Positions 44,749 to 53,745 are shown, counted from the first letter of the stretch. The stretch: 64,000 nt of DNA from Blastopirellula marina DSM 3645 (GCF_000153105.1 NZ_CH672377.1:728411-792410); one strand, 5' to 3'. Numbers and translations: made by a program. Notes: generated from the letters alone by a model not told the origin.

Positions 44749-44876
44749 TAAGCTGGCGTCTAACCCCGACGGCAAGCCGCGCCGCCGCCTGCGCGGATGT
44801 TGAACCGGCGCCGACCGCAAGATCAGCACACCAGCCTCTCATCCCAACACATGACGCACGCCAGGCGGCCGAAACG

Positions 44877-45653
44877 ATGAAAAACCTGAAATCCCGGACG
44901 CTTCTGCCGGGCTGGCACTGGATGACGAAATTTTCTGGGTTACGGCGACAGAGCGGTCGCTCGGCGGCGATTGTCTTCGCTCGCTATGAGGACGTCCAGC
45001 GAGACTTTGACCTGCCGTTGACCAATTTCTTTTGGATGAATGTCGAGCCCGACGCGGATTACGAACAGTTGGGTCAATCGTTGCAGCAAATCGGCGATCA
45101 CTATGAAGGGGAACGGCAACCGGTAAATGGCCAGGGAACATGGACCTTCGCCGCACGTAATTTTGGAGATTCCGTTCGAATTACGACGGTGGATGACGTC
45201 CGACAAAGAATTCGCAATCGCGCCGACGGCATTATCTGGGGGATGGGGCAACTGCCGTTGGTCACATTGGCTGTTTCGGCTTTGGGCGTTTTGAATACGA
45301 TCCTCGCTTCGGTTCGTGTGCGGCAATGGGATTTGGGCGTATTGCGTTCGCTCGGACTGACCCGATTCGGCCTGTTTCGTTTAATCATCGCAGAGGCTTG
45401 CCTCGTGGGACTGGTCGCATGCGTACTCAGTTTCTCGTTCGGCGTCACTGCGGGCTGGTGCGGAGTCGGCATCTCGCAGCATGTCAGCTTTTTCGGCGGG
45501 ATGTCGCCGACGCTGGTCTTACCATGGAAGCAATTAGCGCTGGGTTGCGGCGCTACGCTCGTTCTCTGCCTGGTGGCAGCGATTTGGCCGGCATTCAGCG
45601 CCGGTCGCAAGGAACCGCTCAAACTCTTGCAGGCCGGAAGATCCGCCGCCTGA
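44877..45653 (+). pseudogene. ABC exporter permease, C-terminal part (split by IS)
   Basis: Codons for the last 245 residues of the interrupted permease begin at 44917. The open frame gains a start codon from the right end of the IS (ATG at 44877). It encodes the end of the second periplasmic domain (TTVDDVRQRIRNRADG) and the final FtsX-type helices (LPLVTLAVSALGVLNTILAS, QWDLGVLRSLGLTRFGLFRL, TLVLCLVAAIWPAFSAG). Whether this fragment is made and can associate with the N-terminal fragment is unknown. Loss of exporter function is the default expectation. Confidence 0.88.
44889..44906 (-). repeat. Right terminal inverted repeat of the IS
   Basis: AAATCCCGGACGCTTCTG, the exact reverse complement of the left end, followed by the second copy of the target duplication at 44907-44916. 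Confidence 0.92.
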
Positions 45654-45741
45654 CAAGCAGTTCCTGCCGACAGCGTTGAAGAGCCGCCCAACGCTTCGTT
45701 TCGCGCTGTTGGAAGCGAAGCGGACATTTCTAACATCGAAG

Positions 45742-45767
45742 CCGAGCGACGTATCTTTGTCGCTCGG
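45742..45767. terminator. Perfect 9-bp stem-loop behind the exporter genes
   Basis: CCGAGCGAC and GTCGCTCGG enclose an 8-base loop. No U-tract follows. It lies in the 277-base gap between the permease remnant and the PcfJ-like gene and may end the exporter transcript. Confidence 0.4.
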
Positions 45768-45930
45768 TAAACTTCGACCGACGCGCGAACCGTCTCTTTT
45801 CGCGCGTGTCTCCCTCTCCACAACCCTATTTTCCGTTGGAGTTTTCTCGCATGAAACCGATTCCGAATCTCGCCCAATTATTGCTTCCTTCAAGGAACTG
45901 TAGAGATCCTATGCACTCACCTGATCTACC

Positions 45931-47409
45931 ATGGCCACCCAACAAAAACAAAACGAACTTCTCCATAGCGATCGCCATCTCCGCGGTCATCTAAAGCGGC
46001 TCGGCCTGGATACGATCGAGCAGTATCGCACCTGGTGCGCCGACAACGGTTTCAGCGACAAGCTCCGCAAAAAGGAGCGTCAGCGCGTTCTCGAAATCGA
46101 GTATGCGGCGCGTCTCGCCGCTCGTCGTCAATTGTTGCGTCAAAAGCGTGACGCGCGGCGACGGGGAGACCACTTGCTGTCGCTGGCTCGTCGAGAGATC
46201 GATGCGCGGCACGTATCGACGCCCTCTCTGATTCGCTTCGCCAATGCAGTCAAGGAGACGAACCACAAGCGGAAAACGCTGGTCGAATTGCTGACGCACT
46301 TGCTGAGTCAGCGAGCCAGTTTTCTCAATGGATACTCGTTCTATCCCCATGACGGTGAGATCGCTGGTAATTCGGCGATTGAAGCGTTGCCGCTGCTCGC
46401 AGCGTTTGGCCCGCACTGGGTCCGGCCGTTGGAATCGTGGAAACCCAAGACTCGCAGCGCGCGACGACAGTTCATTTCGCTCTTGCATCACTTGTTATTG
46501 CGGTACGGCGACATGCCGGCGTTTTTGGATCGCGTTTGGTTCACCGGCCACGGCGGCCAGTCTGACAAAGAGCGCTTGTGGTACGTCCAGATCGGCGCCG
46601 GCGAGAACTTTACCCGTTGCAACCTGCCGCTTCCCTACACCAAGAGAATGGCCCATCACTTTCTCTCGGCGCCAAACGACGCGACGATCAACGAAGCGAT
46701 TCGTTGGGGGCAAGTCATCGGCTTGGGGGGCGACGATCGGTTGGCCCAAGCGATCATGGGAACACGACTGGCCAATGACTTTTCGCAGCATCCGTTTTGG
46801 ACGACGGTCATTCAATGGTTCATTCGTAATCCGTTGGAGGACATGGCCCAAGTTGGACCAGTCATTGACTACATTTACTTCCAAAAGTTTGAAGTCGCCT
46901 ACTACTACCTGGGAGCGGATCAAAACGAAGCAGGCCCGGCTCGGCAGCCGAACTTCACGATGAAAGGGCGTACGCCTGAGGCGCTGTTGCGTCAGGTGAA
47001 TCGCTGGCACGCCGGGCTCGATTCGACCTTCGCGTTCGATGTTCCACAGTGGAAACCAAGCGGCCTGCCTTCGTTTGACTGGCTCGACAAGTCGTGGGAC
47101 GGCCACGATCAATGGTGGTCCATCCGCGAGGTCTGCACCGCCAAGGAACTGGTCGCCGAAGGTCGCAAGATGCATCACTGCGTTGCGTCGTACGCGTCGA
47201 CCTGCGTCCGCGGCGCACGTTCGATTTGGCGGATGGAAGTGGAGTCTTGCGGCATGCACGTGAAAGTGCTGACCTTGGAGGTTGACCCCCAAACGCGCAC
47301 GATCGTGCAAGCGCGTGGCAAATTCAATCGCTTGGCGACCGACCAAGAGAAAGACGTACTGCGCCGCTGGGCGTCGTCCGTTGGATTGAAGTTAGGAAAC
47401 TATGTGTAA
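45931..47409 (+). CDS. PcfJ-like domain protein
   Basis: A 492-residue soluble protein. The N-terminal third is helical and very basic (KLRKKERQRVLEIEYAARLA). The C-terminal part has the PcfJ-like hallmark VCTAKELVAEGRKMHHCVAS with VASY and a following beta-rich segment (SIWRMEVESCGMHVKVLTLE). PcfJ was named from a conjugative plasmid, but homologues are widespread and uncharacterised. The gene stands between the IS-disrupted exporter and a GspF-like gene in the opposite direction, with no plasmid genes nearby. Function unknown. Confidence 0.8.
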   Translation: MATQQKQNELLHSDRHLRGHLKRLGLDTIEQYRTWCADNGFSDKLRKKERQRVLEIEYAARLAARRQLLRQKRDARRRGDHLLSLARREIDARHVSTPSLIRFANAVKETNHKRKTLVELLTHLLSQRASFLNGYSFYPHDGEIAGNSAIEALPLLAAFGPHWVRPLESWKPKTRSARRQFISLLHHLLLRYGDMPAFLDRVWFTGHGGQSDKERLWYVQIGAGENFTRCNLPLPYTKRMAHHFLSAPNDATINEAIRWGQVIGLGGDDRLAQAIMGTRLANDFSQHPFWTTVIQWFIRNPLEDMAQVGPVIDYIYFQKFEVAYYYLGADQNEAGPARQPNFTMKGRTPEALLRQVNRWHAGLDSTFAFDVPQWKPSGLPSFDWLDKSWDGHDQWWSIREVCTAKELVAEGRKMHHCVASYASTCVRGARSIWRMEVESCGMHVKVLTLEVDPQTRTIVQARGKFNRLATDQEKDVLRRWASSVGLKLGNYV

Positions 47410-47420
47410 CGCCGCTCTGA

Positions 47421-48467
47421 CTAATGATTCATCTCATCCAAGATTTCATACATCGGAGCGTAGTACGAATACGCCAAACGGAAGATCAGGGAGACCAGCA
47501 GACCGGCGACCATCAGCCAAACGCCGAAGCCTGCCAACATCCCCAACGTGTTGAGCGCGGCTCTGGCGCGGGACTGGTAGTCGGCGGTCAGCTTTTCCAT
47601 CATTTCAGACAGATTGCCAGTGATCTCGCCGGTGTCAATCGCATCCAGAAACTCTTCGGGAAAGACGCTCGTGTGACGCAGCGCGGCGCCGATATTTTCT
47701 CCGTTGAGCAGATCACGATCGACCTGCTCGATGTACTGCGTGTAGTAGTCGCTGTGGGTCGACTCTAAACCGAGCTGAACGGAACGACGCGCGTCGAGCC
47801 CGCCGCCGGTGGTTAGCGCCATCGACCAGGCCATCTGCGCCAAAGCGATCGTTTTCAGCGGATAGCTGATTCCTGGGATGTTCATCGCGATGCGGCCCAA
47901 CGGCAAAAAGTCAAATTGACCGCGACTGTAGAGCATCCAAATGCCCCAGCCGGCAAAGATCAAACAGCCGATCAGCGAAAAATAAATGATCAGCCCCTTC
48001 GTACCGATCAGCCCCAAACCCAGGATATCGACCGACTGGCCAGTCATGTCACCGAGAAAACCCATGATCCAGATCAACAGCCCCACAACGCAGACGGCGA
48101 ACGCCAGCTGGATCATCGGCCAGGCGATGCCGGCCAAAAAAGCGCTGCGAATCTGCTTCTTGTGCTCATAGCGAACAGAAAGTTCCTTCAGAATCCGATC
48201 GAGATGTCCAGTTTCATCCCCCAGGCGGACCATTTCCCGAAAAACATGCGGAAAGTAGTCGCCGGTCCGCGTCAGCGCATCCCCCAGCGTCGAGCCTCGT
48301 TCGATTCCATCCCGGATTTCAATCATCATCTGACGCTGGGCGCCCGAGGATCGCTCGACCTCTCGGCGCCAGATGGTGCGGTCATCCACGCCGGCGTCCA
48401 ACTGCGTTCCGACTCGCCGGCACAGCAGAACGAGCGAATGAAGTCCGATACGTGGGGAAAAAAACAT
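47421..48467 (-). CDS. Type II secretion/type IV pilus inner-membrane protein (GspF/PilC family)
   Basis: A 348-residue polytopic protein with two T2SSF domains, around residues 5-125 (LCRRVGTQLDAGVDDRTIWR, MVRLGDETGHLDRILKELS) and 205-325 (MAWSMALTTGGGLDARRSVQ, DTGEITGNLSEMMEKLTADY). Helices lie near 130-165 and at the C-terminus (FGVWLMVAGLLVSLIFRLAY). It would act as the platform protein of a secretion or pilus machine. No other machine gene is adjacent, so it is an orphan. The frame extends to a TTG at 48509, but the ATG at 48467 is preferred. Confidence 0.88.
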   Translation of the reverse strand: MFFSPRIGLHSLVLLCRRVGTQLDAGVDDRTIWRREVERSSGAQRQMMIEIRDGIERGSTLGDALTRTGDYFPHVFREMVRLGDETGHLDRILKELSVRYEHKKQIRSAFLAGIAWPMIQLAFAVCVVGLLIWIMGFLGDMTGQSVDILGLGLIGTKGLIIYFSLIGCLIFAGWGIWMLYSRGQFDFLPLGRIAMNIPGISYPLKTIALAQMAWSMALTTGGGLDARRSVQLGLESTHSDYYTQYIEQVDRDLLNGENIGAALRHTSVFPEEFLDAIDTGEITGNLSEMMEKLTADYQSRARAALNTLGMLAGFGVWLMVAGLLVSLIFRLAYSYYAPMYEILDEMNH

Positions 48468-48626
48468 GCCATCTCGCGATTTAAGGGAGTCGGATCGGTT
48501 CCCTCTCAAGATACCTGGGGAAATCGACGCTGACAGCGCCTTGCCCCTCGGCTAACGGCGCGGGATTTTGTTAAACTAACCGATTCTCGATTTTAGCCAT
48601 TTACGACTAACACCCCCTTGCGCGTC

Positions 48627-49469
48627 ATGCCTCAGTGGAATCAAGCCACGATCGTTGGAGTCGGCCTGATCGGCGGATCGATCGGCTTGGCGATGCGAGC
48701 CCGCGGTTTGGCGAAGTCGATTGTTGGCGTCGGGCGAAACCAAGAGAGCCTGGTCGACGCCAAACGGGTCGGTGCGATCGATCGCTCGACCACCGATATC
48801 GCCGGCGGCGTCAAATCGGCCGATTTGGTGGTCGTTTGTGCTCCGGTCGATAAGATCGTCGGTCTGGTTCAAGAGATCGACCGGCATTGCCCGGCCGGCA
48901 CGATTGTGACCGACGCCGGCAGCACAAAAAGCGAAATCGCAGCGGCGCTCGATCAAGGATTGACCAACGCACGCTTTGTCGGCGGTCATCCCTTGGCGGG
49001 GGGCGCAAAAGCGGGCCCTAAGCATGCCGACGCGTGCCTGTTTGTCGATCGCACCGTCGTGCTGACGCCGACGCGGCGTACCGATGCGGCGGCGGCGGAA
49101 GCGGTTGAAGATTTGTGGACGGCATTGGGCGCGACCGTTGTTTGGATGAAACCGAAAGAACATGACGAGGCGCTGGCCTTCACCAGCCATTTGCCTCACT
49201 GGGCGGCCGCTGCGGTCGCCGCGACCACTCCCGAGAAGTGGTTGCCGCTGACTTCGACCGGCTGGGCCGATACGACGCGGATCGCCGGTGGCGACGCCGC
49301 GCTGTGGCGACAGATATTTACCTCGAATCGGGGCCACGTCTTGAAGGCGCTCGACAAGTTTGAGAAAGTGCTGGCGGCTTTGCGTGAAGCTCTCGAAGCA
49401 GAGAACGACGCCAAGCTCGAAAAACTCCTAAACGACGGAAAAAATCGCCGTGACGCTGTGGGAAATTGA
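48627..49469 (+). CDS. Prephenate dehydrogenase (TyrA family)
   Basis: A 280-residue NAD-dependent enzyme of tyrosine synthesis that oxidatively decarboxylates prephenate (or arogenate). The dinucleotide-binding motif is VGVGLIGGSIGLAMRARG at the N-terminus. The conserved FVGGHPLAGGAKAGPKHADA supplies the substrate-side His, and FTSHLPHWAAAAVA supplies the second conserved His. No chorismate mutase or ACT domain is fused. An in-frame TTG lies nine bases upstream, but the ATG gives the normal length. Its end overlaps the purL start by 20 bases. Confidence 0.92.
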   Translation: MPQWNQATIVGVGLIGGSIGLAMRARGLAKSIVGVGRNQESLVDAKRVGAIDRSTTDIAGGVKSADLVVVCAPVDKIVGLVQEIDRHCPAGTIVTDAGSTKSEIAAALDQGLTNARFVGGHPLAGGAKAGPKHADACLFVDRTVVLTPTRRTDAAAAEAVEDLWTALGATVVWMKPKEHDEALAFTSHLPHWAAAAVAATTPEKWLPLTSTGWADTTRIAGGDAALWRQIFTSNRGHVLKALDKFEKVLAALREALEAENDAKLEKLLNDGKNRRDAVGN

Positions 49470-52374
49470 CATATATCCGTCCGCTGACGAGCGCGACGCT
49501 GCCGCTGATTCGTTAATCGCCGCCGCGGCCGATCTGGGCCTTGCGTCCGATCTGCAGGTCGCTACGTCGCGCGGTTTTCTGATTCAAGCCGACTTCAACC
49601 GCGACCATGTCGAGCTGTTGTCCGATCAACTGCTCTGCGACACCGTCGTCGAACAGGCGAAAGTCGACGAGGCCGGCGCCGACGCGCTGTCGCAACCGCC
49701 GGCGCCCGGTTTGTCGCAATTGGTCTATGTCTTGCCGAAGCCCGGCGTGATGGATCCGGTCGCGCAAAGCACGATGACGGCGATCGCCGACTTTGGTCAA
49801 TCGGCCGCCGCGGTGCGCACATTCCGCAAATATTGGCTGCCGGAATTGCCGCCGCCGCTGTTCGACAAGCTGTGCAACAAGCTGTTGGCGAACGACGCGA
49901 TCGAACAGGTCATCGTCGGCCCGATTCCGTTCGAGCAGCTCTCGTTCGGCAAACCATACGAATTTGCGCTGGCGACCACGTCGATTCGCCAGCTGGATGA
50001 CGCCGGCCTGACCAAGCTCAGCAAAGAGGGTCAGCTCTATCTGACCCTCGTCGAAATGCAGACGATTCAAAAGTATTTCAACGAGCTGGGACGAGATCCG
50101 ACCGACATCGAGTTGGAATCGGTCGCCCAAACGTGGAGCGAGCACTGCAGCCACAAAACCCTGGCCGGCCGAATCGCCTACAAAGATGAAAAGGGCGAAC
50201 GCAAATTCAACAACATGTTGAAAGAGACGATCTTCGCCGCGACCCAAGAGATCCGCAAAAGCCTGGGCGACAAAGATTGGTGCGTCAGCGTCTTTCAAGA
50301 CAACGCCGGCATCGTTCGCTTTGATGACGAGCACAACATCGTCTTCAAGGTCGAAACTCACAACCATCCGTCGGCCTTGGAACCTTACGGCGGCGCCAAC
50401 ACCGGCATCGGCGGCGTCGTCCGCGATCCCATGGGCACCGGCATGGGCGCCAAGCCGATCTGCAATACCGACGTCTTCTGCTTCGCCCCGCCGGATGTCG
50501 ACCCCGAAACGCTTCCTCCCGGCGTGTTGCATCCGCGCCGCGTGATGAACGGCGTCGTTAGCGGCGTGCGTGACTACGGCAACCGCATGGGCATTCCCAC
50601 GGTCAACGGCGCCGTCTACTTTGACGAGCGTTACCTGGGCAATCCGCTCGTCTATTGCGGCAATGTCGGTCTGATCCCGCAACAGCACTCCTTTAAAGAA
50701 GTGAAGCCCAACGATCTGATCGTCGCCCTCGGCGGACGAACCGGTCGCGACGGCATCCATGGCGCGACGTTTAGTTCGGCCGAGCTGACCAGCGAGAGCG
50801 AATCGCTCTCGGGCGGCGCCGTCCAGATCGGCAACGCGATCACCGAGAAGATGGTGCTCGACGTTCTGTTGGAAGCCCGCGATCGCGGACTCTTCAACGC
50901 AGTCACCGACTGCGGCGCCGGTGGGTTCTCCAGCGCTGTTGGTGAAATGGGCGAAAAGATCGGCGCCGATGTTTGGCTCGATCGAGCGCCGCTGAAATAC
51001 GACGGTCTGTCGTACACCGAAATCTGGATCAGCGAAGCGCAAGAGCGGATGGTGCTGGCCGTTCCGGATCACAAATGGGACGAGCTGGAAGAGCTGTGCT
51101 CGAGCGAAGGGGTCGAAGCGACAATCATCGGCCGGTTCGCGCCGACCGGTCGCTTGAAACTGTTTTACTATCAAGAAGCGGTGGGCGACCTCGACATGAA
51201 GTTCCTGCACGATGGGCGTCCGCCGATCGTGCGTGAAGCGACTTACCAGCCGCTGCCGGTCAAGCCGCTGAAACTTCCGGCTGCAAAATCGTGCGATTTC
51301 GCCGGCGATTTGAAACAAATCCTCGGTTCGCTGAACGTCGCCAGCAAGCATTGGATCATTCGCCAGTACGATCACGAAGTGCAAGGAGGCAGCGCCATCA
51401 AGCCGCTGGTCGGCGTCTTGAACGACGGCCCCGGCGACGCGGCGGTCGTTCGTCCGGTGCTGACTTCGCAGCGCGGCGTGGTCGTCTCGTGCGGCATGAA
51501 CCCGCGTTACGGCGACTTTGACACCTACGACATGGCGACCAGCGCGATTGACGAAGCGATGCGCAACTGCGTCGCCGTCGGCGCCGATCCGTCGCAGATC
51601 GCCATCCTCGACAACTTCTGCTGGGGCTATACGGATCGCCCCGAAACGCTCGGCTCGTTGGTTCGTTCGGCGATCGCGTGTTACGACATGGCGATCGCGC
51701 TCGGCACGCCGTTTATCTCTGGCAAAGACAGCTTGAATAACGAGTTCAGCTACTTCAACGACGCCGGCGAAAAGCAGAGGATCTCGATCCCCCCGTCGCT
51801 GCTGATCAGCGCCTTGGGGCAAGTCGACGACGTCCGCCGCTGCGTGACGATGGACCTGAAGAAAACCGGCAGCAAGCTGTATGTCGTCGGCAAAACTTTC
51901 CACGAACTGGGCGGTTCGCACTGGTCGCTGATCCACGATCAACCACATGGCGCCGCGCCGAAGGTCAATGCGGCCATGGCCAAAAGCACCTTCGCTTCGC
52001 TGCACAAAGCGATTCATGGTGGTTTGGTGCGTGCGTGTCATGATCTCTCCGAAGGTGGTTTGGCCGTCGCAGCGGCCGAAATGGCTTTTGCTGGCGGACT
52101 GGGCGCCGAGCTCTCGCTCGACAACATGCCGCATGACGAAGCGGCCAAACATCCGATCAGTCTGCTGTTTAGCGAATCGAACACGCGGTTTTTAGTCGAA
52201 GTCCCCGCCGAGAACGAAAAGCAGTTCCAATCGGTGTTGGCCGGCATTCCGCACGCCGCGATCGGTACGGTGATCGAAAAGCCGACGCTGACGATCTCGC
52301 TTAAAAAGACGAAGCTCGTTTCGGCTTCGCTAGACGAACTGAAACAAGCCTGGCTCGCGCCGCTTGACTGGTAA
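49450..52374 (+). CDS. purL: Phosphoribosylformylglycinamidine synthase PurL with PurS-like N-terminal domain
   Basis: Makes FGAM from FGAR in purine synthesis, using ammonia from PurQ. At 974 residues it is longer than the small PurL (about 740) and shorter than the large one (about 1290). Residues 1-175 contain two ferredoxin-like repeats resembling PurS (WEIDIYPSADERDAAADSLI and QLVYVLPKPGVMDPVAQSTM). The synthetase core follows: TWSEHCSHKTL, KVETHNHPSALEPYGGANTG, VTDCGAGGFSSAVGEMGEKI, PFISGKDSLNNEF. No glutaminase domain is fused. The start is a GTG inside the end of the prephenate dehydrogenase gene. purQ follows after 56 bases. Confidence 0.95.
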   Translation: MTLWEIDIYPSADERDAAADSLIAAAADLGLASDLQVATSRGFLIQADFNRDHVELLSDQLLCDTVVEQAKVDEAGADALSQPPAPGLSQLVYVLPKPGVMDPVAQSTMTAIADFGQSAAAVRTFRKYWLPELPPPLFDKLCNKLLANDAIEQVIVGPIPFEQLSFGKPYEFALATTSIRQLDDAGLTKLSKEGQLYLTLVEMQTIQKYFNELGRDPTDIELESVAQTWSEHCSHKTLAGRIAYKDEKGERKFNNMLKETIFAATQEIRKSLGDKDWCVSVFQDNAGIVRFDDEHNIVFKVETHNHPSALEPYGGANTGIGGVVRDPMGTGMGAKPICNTDVFCFAPPDVDPETLPPGVLHPRRVMNGVVSGVRDYGNRMGIPTVNGAVYFDERYLGNPLVYCGNVGLIPQQHSFKEVKPNDLIVALGGRTGRDGIHGATFSSAELTSESESLSGGAVQIGNAITEKMVLDVLLEARDRGLFNAVTDCGAGGFSSAVGEMGEKIGADVWLDRAPLKYDGLSYTEIWISEAQERMVLAVPDHKWDELEELCSSEGVEATIIGRFAPTGRLKLFYYQEAVGDLDMKFLHDGRPPIVREATYQPLPVKPLKLPAAKSCDFAGDLKQILGSLNVASKHWIIRQYDHEVQGGSAIKPLVGVLNDGPGDAAVVRPVLTSQRGVVVSCGMNPRYGDFDTYDMATSAIDEAMRNCVAVGADPSQIAILDNFCWGYTDRPETLGSLVRSAIACYDMAIALGTPFISGKDSLNNEFSYFNDAGEKQRISIPPSLLISALGQVDDVRRCVTMDLKKTGSKLYVVGKTFHELGGSHWSLIHDQPHGAAPKVNAAMAKSTFASLHKAIHGGLVRACHDLSEGGLAVAAAEMAFAGGLGAELSLDNMPHDEAAKHPISLLFSESNTRFLVEVPAENEKQFQSVLAGIPHAAIGTVIEKPTLTISLKKTKLVSASLDELKQAWLAPLDW

Positions 52375-52430
52375 GCGGTCTCCTTTCCTTATTTCTGTTT
52401 GCAGCACCTTTCAAGAAAAAGTACCCGACG

Positions 52431-53204
52431 ATGGCGACTCCCAAGGCGTTGATCCTGCGAGCCCCAGGCACCAATTGCGACCGCGAAACCGCGTTCGCGT
52501 TTGAAGCGGCCGGCGGCGCCGCCGAGCGCGTCCATCTCAATCGTCTGCTCGATCAGCCGCAGCTGGCCGAGGGTTTCCAAATCCTCTGCCTGCCTGGCGG
52601 ATTCAGCTACGGCGACGACATCGCCGCCGGTCGAATTGTCGGCAGCCTGATTCGTCATCACCTGGACGAAGTGCTGCGTGAATTTGTCGACGCCGGCAAG
52701 CTAGTGCTCGGCATCTGTAACGGCTTTCAAATCTTGCTCAAATCAGGCATCCTGCTTCCCGACGCCGCCGACGGTCACGCGCCGGCGACCTTGGCCTGGA
52801 ACGAGTCGCAGCGGTTCATCGATCGCTGGGTGCATTTGAAAACCAACGGCGACAAATGCGTCTTTCTCAAAGAGATCGAAAAAATGTATCTGCCGGTCGC
52901 CCACGCCGAAGGCCGCTTCGTCGCTCGCTGCTCCGACACGCTCAAGTCGCTTGATCAGTCAGGCCAACTTTCGCTCCGCTATACCGACGCCGCAGGCGGT
53001 GAAGCGGCCTACCCCGATTGCCCCAACGGCGCCCAACTAGGCGTCGCCGGCGCTTGCGACGCGACGGGCCGCGTCTTCGGCCTGATGCCGCATCCGGAGC
53101 GTTATCTCGAACCAACGCATCACCCCCGCTGGACCCGCGGCGAAGCCGGCGAAGTCGGCGACGGCCTAAAGATCTTCCAAAACGCGGTGCAATATTTCGC
53201 TTAG
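52431..53204 (+). CDS. purQ: Phosphoribosylformylglycinamidine synthase glutaminase subunit PurQ
   Basis: Supplies ammonia from glutamine to PurL. A 257-residue class I amidotransferase. The nucleophile lies in LVLGICNGFQILLKSG (C96), the His in GLMPHPERYLEP near 218, and the oxyanion region is LPGGFSYGDDIAAGR at 54-68. It is slightly longer than the short bacterial PurQ (about 227). It sits behind purL in the same operon. No purS gene is seen nearby, consistent with the PurS-like domain being fused to PurL. Confidence 0.95.
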   Translation: MATPKALILRAPGTNCDRETAFAFEAAGGAAERVHLNRLLDQPQLAEGFQILCLPGGFSYGDDIAAGRIVGSLIRHHLDEVLREFVDAGKLVLGICNGFQILLKSGILLPDAADGHAPATLAWNESQRFIDRWVHLKTNGDKCVFLKEIEKMYLPVAHAEGRFVARCSDTLKSLDQSGQLSLRYTDAAGGEAAYPDCPNGAQLGVAGACDATGRVFGLMPHPERYLEPTHHPRWTRGEAGEVGDGLKIFQNAVQYFA

Positions 53205-53343
53205 AAGCTGTCAGGCGAACGCGCAGCCAGGCTCTTTCATAGCCCGAAGCGCAAGCCAGGGAAGTGCGGCCGCAAGGCAAACAACCAGCGTCAAAGCTTA
53301 ATAACAATTCGGCGAATCGCCTGAGTCGTCCGCCCCTCAAAAC

Positions 53344-53380
53344 GGACCGGGACCGTAGGACCGGACCGCTCTATTTTTTT
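53344..53380 (+). repeat. GGACCGGAC/T-tract element, copy B1
   Basis: GGACCGGGACCG, then TA, then GGACCGGACCGC, then a run of seven T (53374-53380). First of four plus-strand copies downstream of purQ. Confidence 0.65.
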
Positions 53381-53447
53381 GAGGGATCGCCCCATTGCCG
53401 GGCTGTTAATCTGGGCAAAGTGACAGGCGCCTCTTACCTCCCGAAAC

Positions 53448-53486
53448 GGACCGGACAAGGTTGGACCGGACTCCTTCATTTTTTTT
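53448..53486 (+). repeat. GGACCGGAC/T-tract element, copy B2
   Basis: Two cores (GGACCGGAC at 53448 and GGACCGGACT at 53463) followed by CCTTCA and eight T (53479-53486). The sequence ahead (GTGACAGGCGCCTCTTACCTC) also resembles that ahead of B3 (GCGACAGGCACGGTCTTCTC), so the repeat unit is longer than the core. Confidence 0.65.
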
Positions 53487-53574
53487 ATTGGATCCCCCCG
53501 TCTATCTGAGCGATAACATGGGGAAACTTTCGATCGCGACAGGCACGGTCTTCTCTCCGGTTGGGCGACCGAGT

Positions 53575-53598
53575 GGACCGGACCGCATCGCTTTTTTT
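53575..53598 (+). repeat. GGACCGGAC/T-tract element, copy B3
   Basis: GGACCGGACCGCATCGC followed by seven T (53592-53598). The T-tract begins 113 bases after that of B2. Confidence 0.65.
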
Positions 53599-53720
53599 CG
53601 TAGCTCAAATCGGACCTGCGGGGGAGATACGGCCACTCTGCCCAATTCCGGACCGCCGCAGCGTTGATCCATGCTGCTTTTGACATTCGGGATGCGCCTT
53701 CGTGATTTGTTTCACAATGT

Positions 53721-53745
53721 GGACTGGACCGCGTCGTTTTTTTTT
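53721..53745 (+). repeat. GGACCGGAC/T-tract element, copy B4 (variant)
   Basis: GGACTGGACCGCGTCG followed by nine T (53737-53745). The first half of the core has changed from GGACC to GGACT. The remainder to 53910 holds no recognisable feature. Confidence 0.6.

Larger units (their letters stand above)
43379..44906 (+). mobile_element. IS4-family insertion sequence, 1528 bp, apparently complete
   Basis: Both ends are perfect 18-bp inverted repeats (CAGAAGCGTCCGGGATTT at 43379-43396 and its reverse complement at 44889-44906), flanked by a 10-bp direct repeat. It contains one intact transposase gene on the plus strand and no passenger gene. It interrupts the permease between the TLPGW codons and the HWMTKF codons. 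The perfect ends, intact transposase and exactly restorable target indicate a recent insertion. Confidence 0.95.

Noticed and set aside
49513..52152. 879-codon minus-strand frame antisense to purL
   Set aside because: purL is unambiguous on the plus strand. The antisense product has no recognisable domain and no ribosome-binding site.
53344..53745. CRISPR array
   Set aside because: The cores are short and variable, the spacing is irregular (105-145 bases), and no cas gene is present.
53344..53745. Series of intrinsic terminators
   Set aside because: T-tracts are present, but the GGACCGGAC core is not self-complementary and no stem precedes the tracts.
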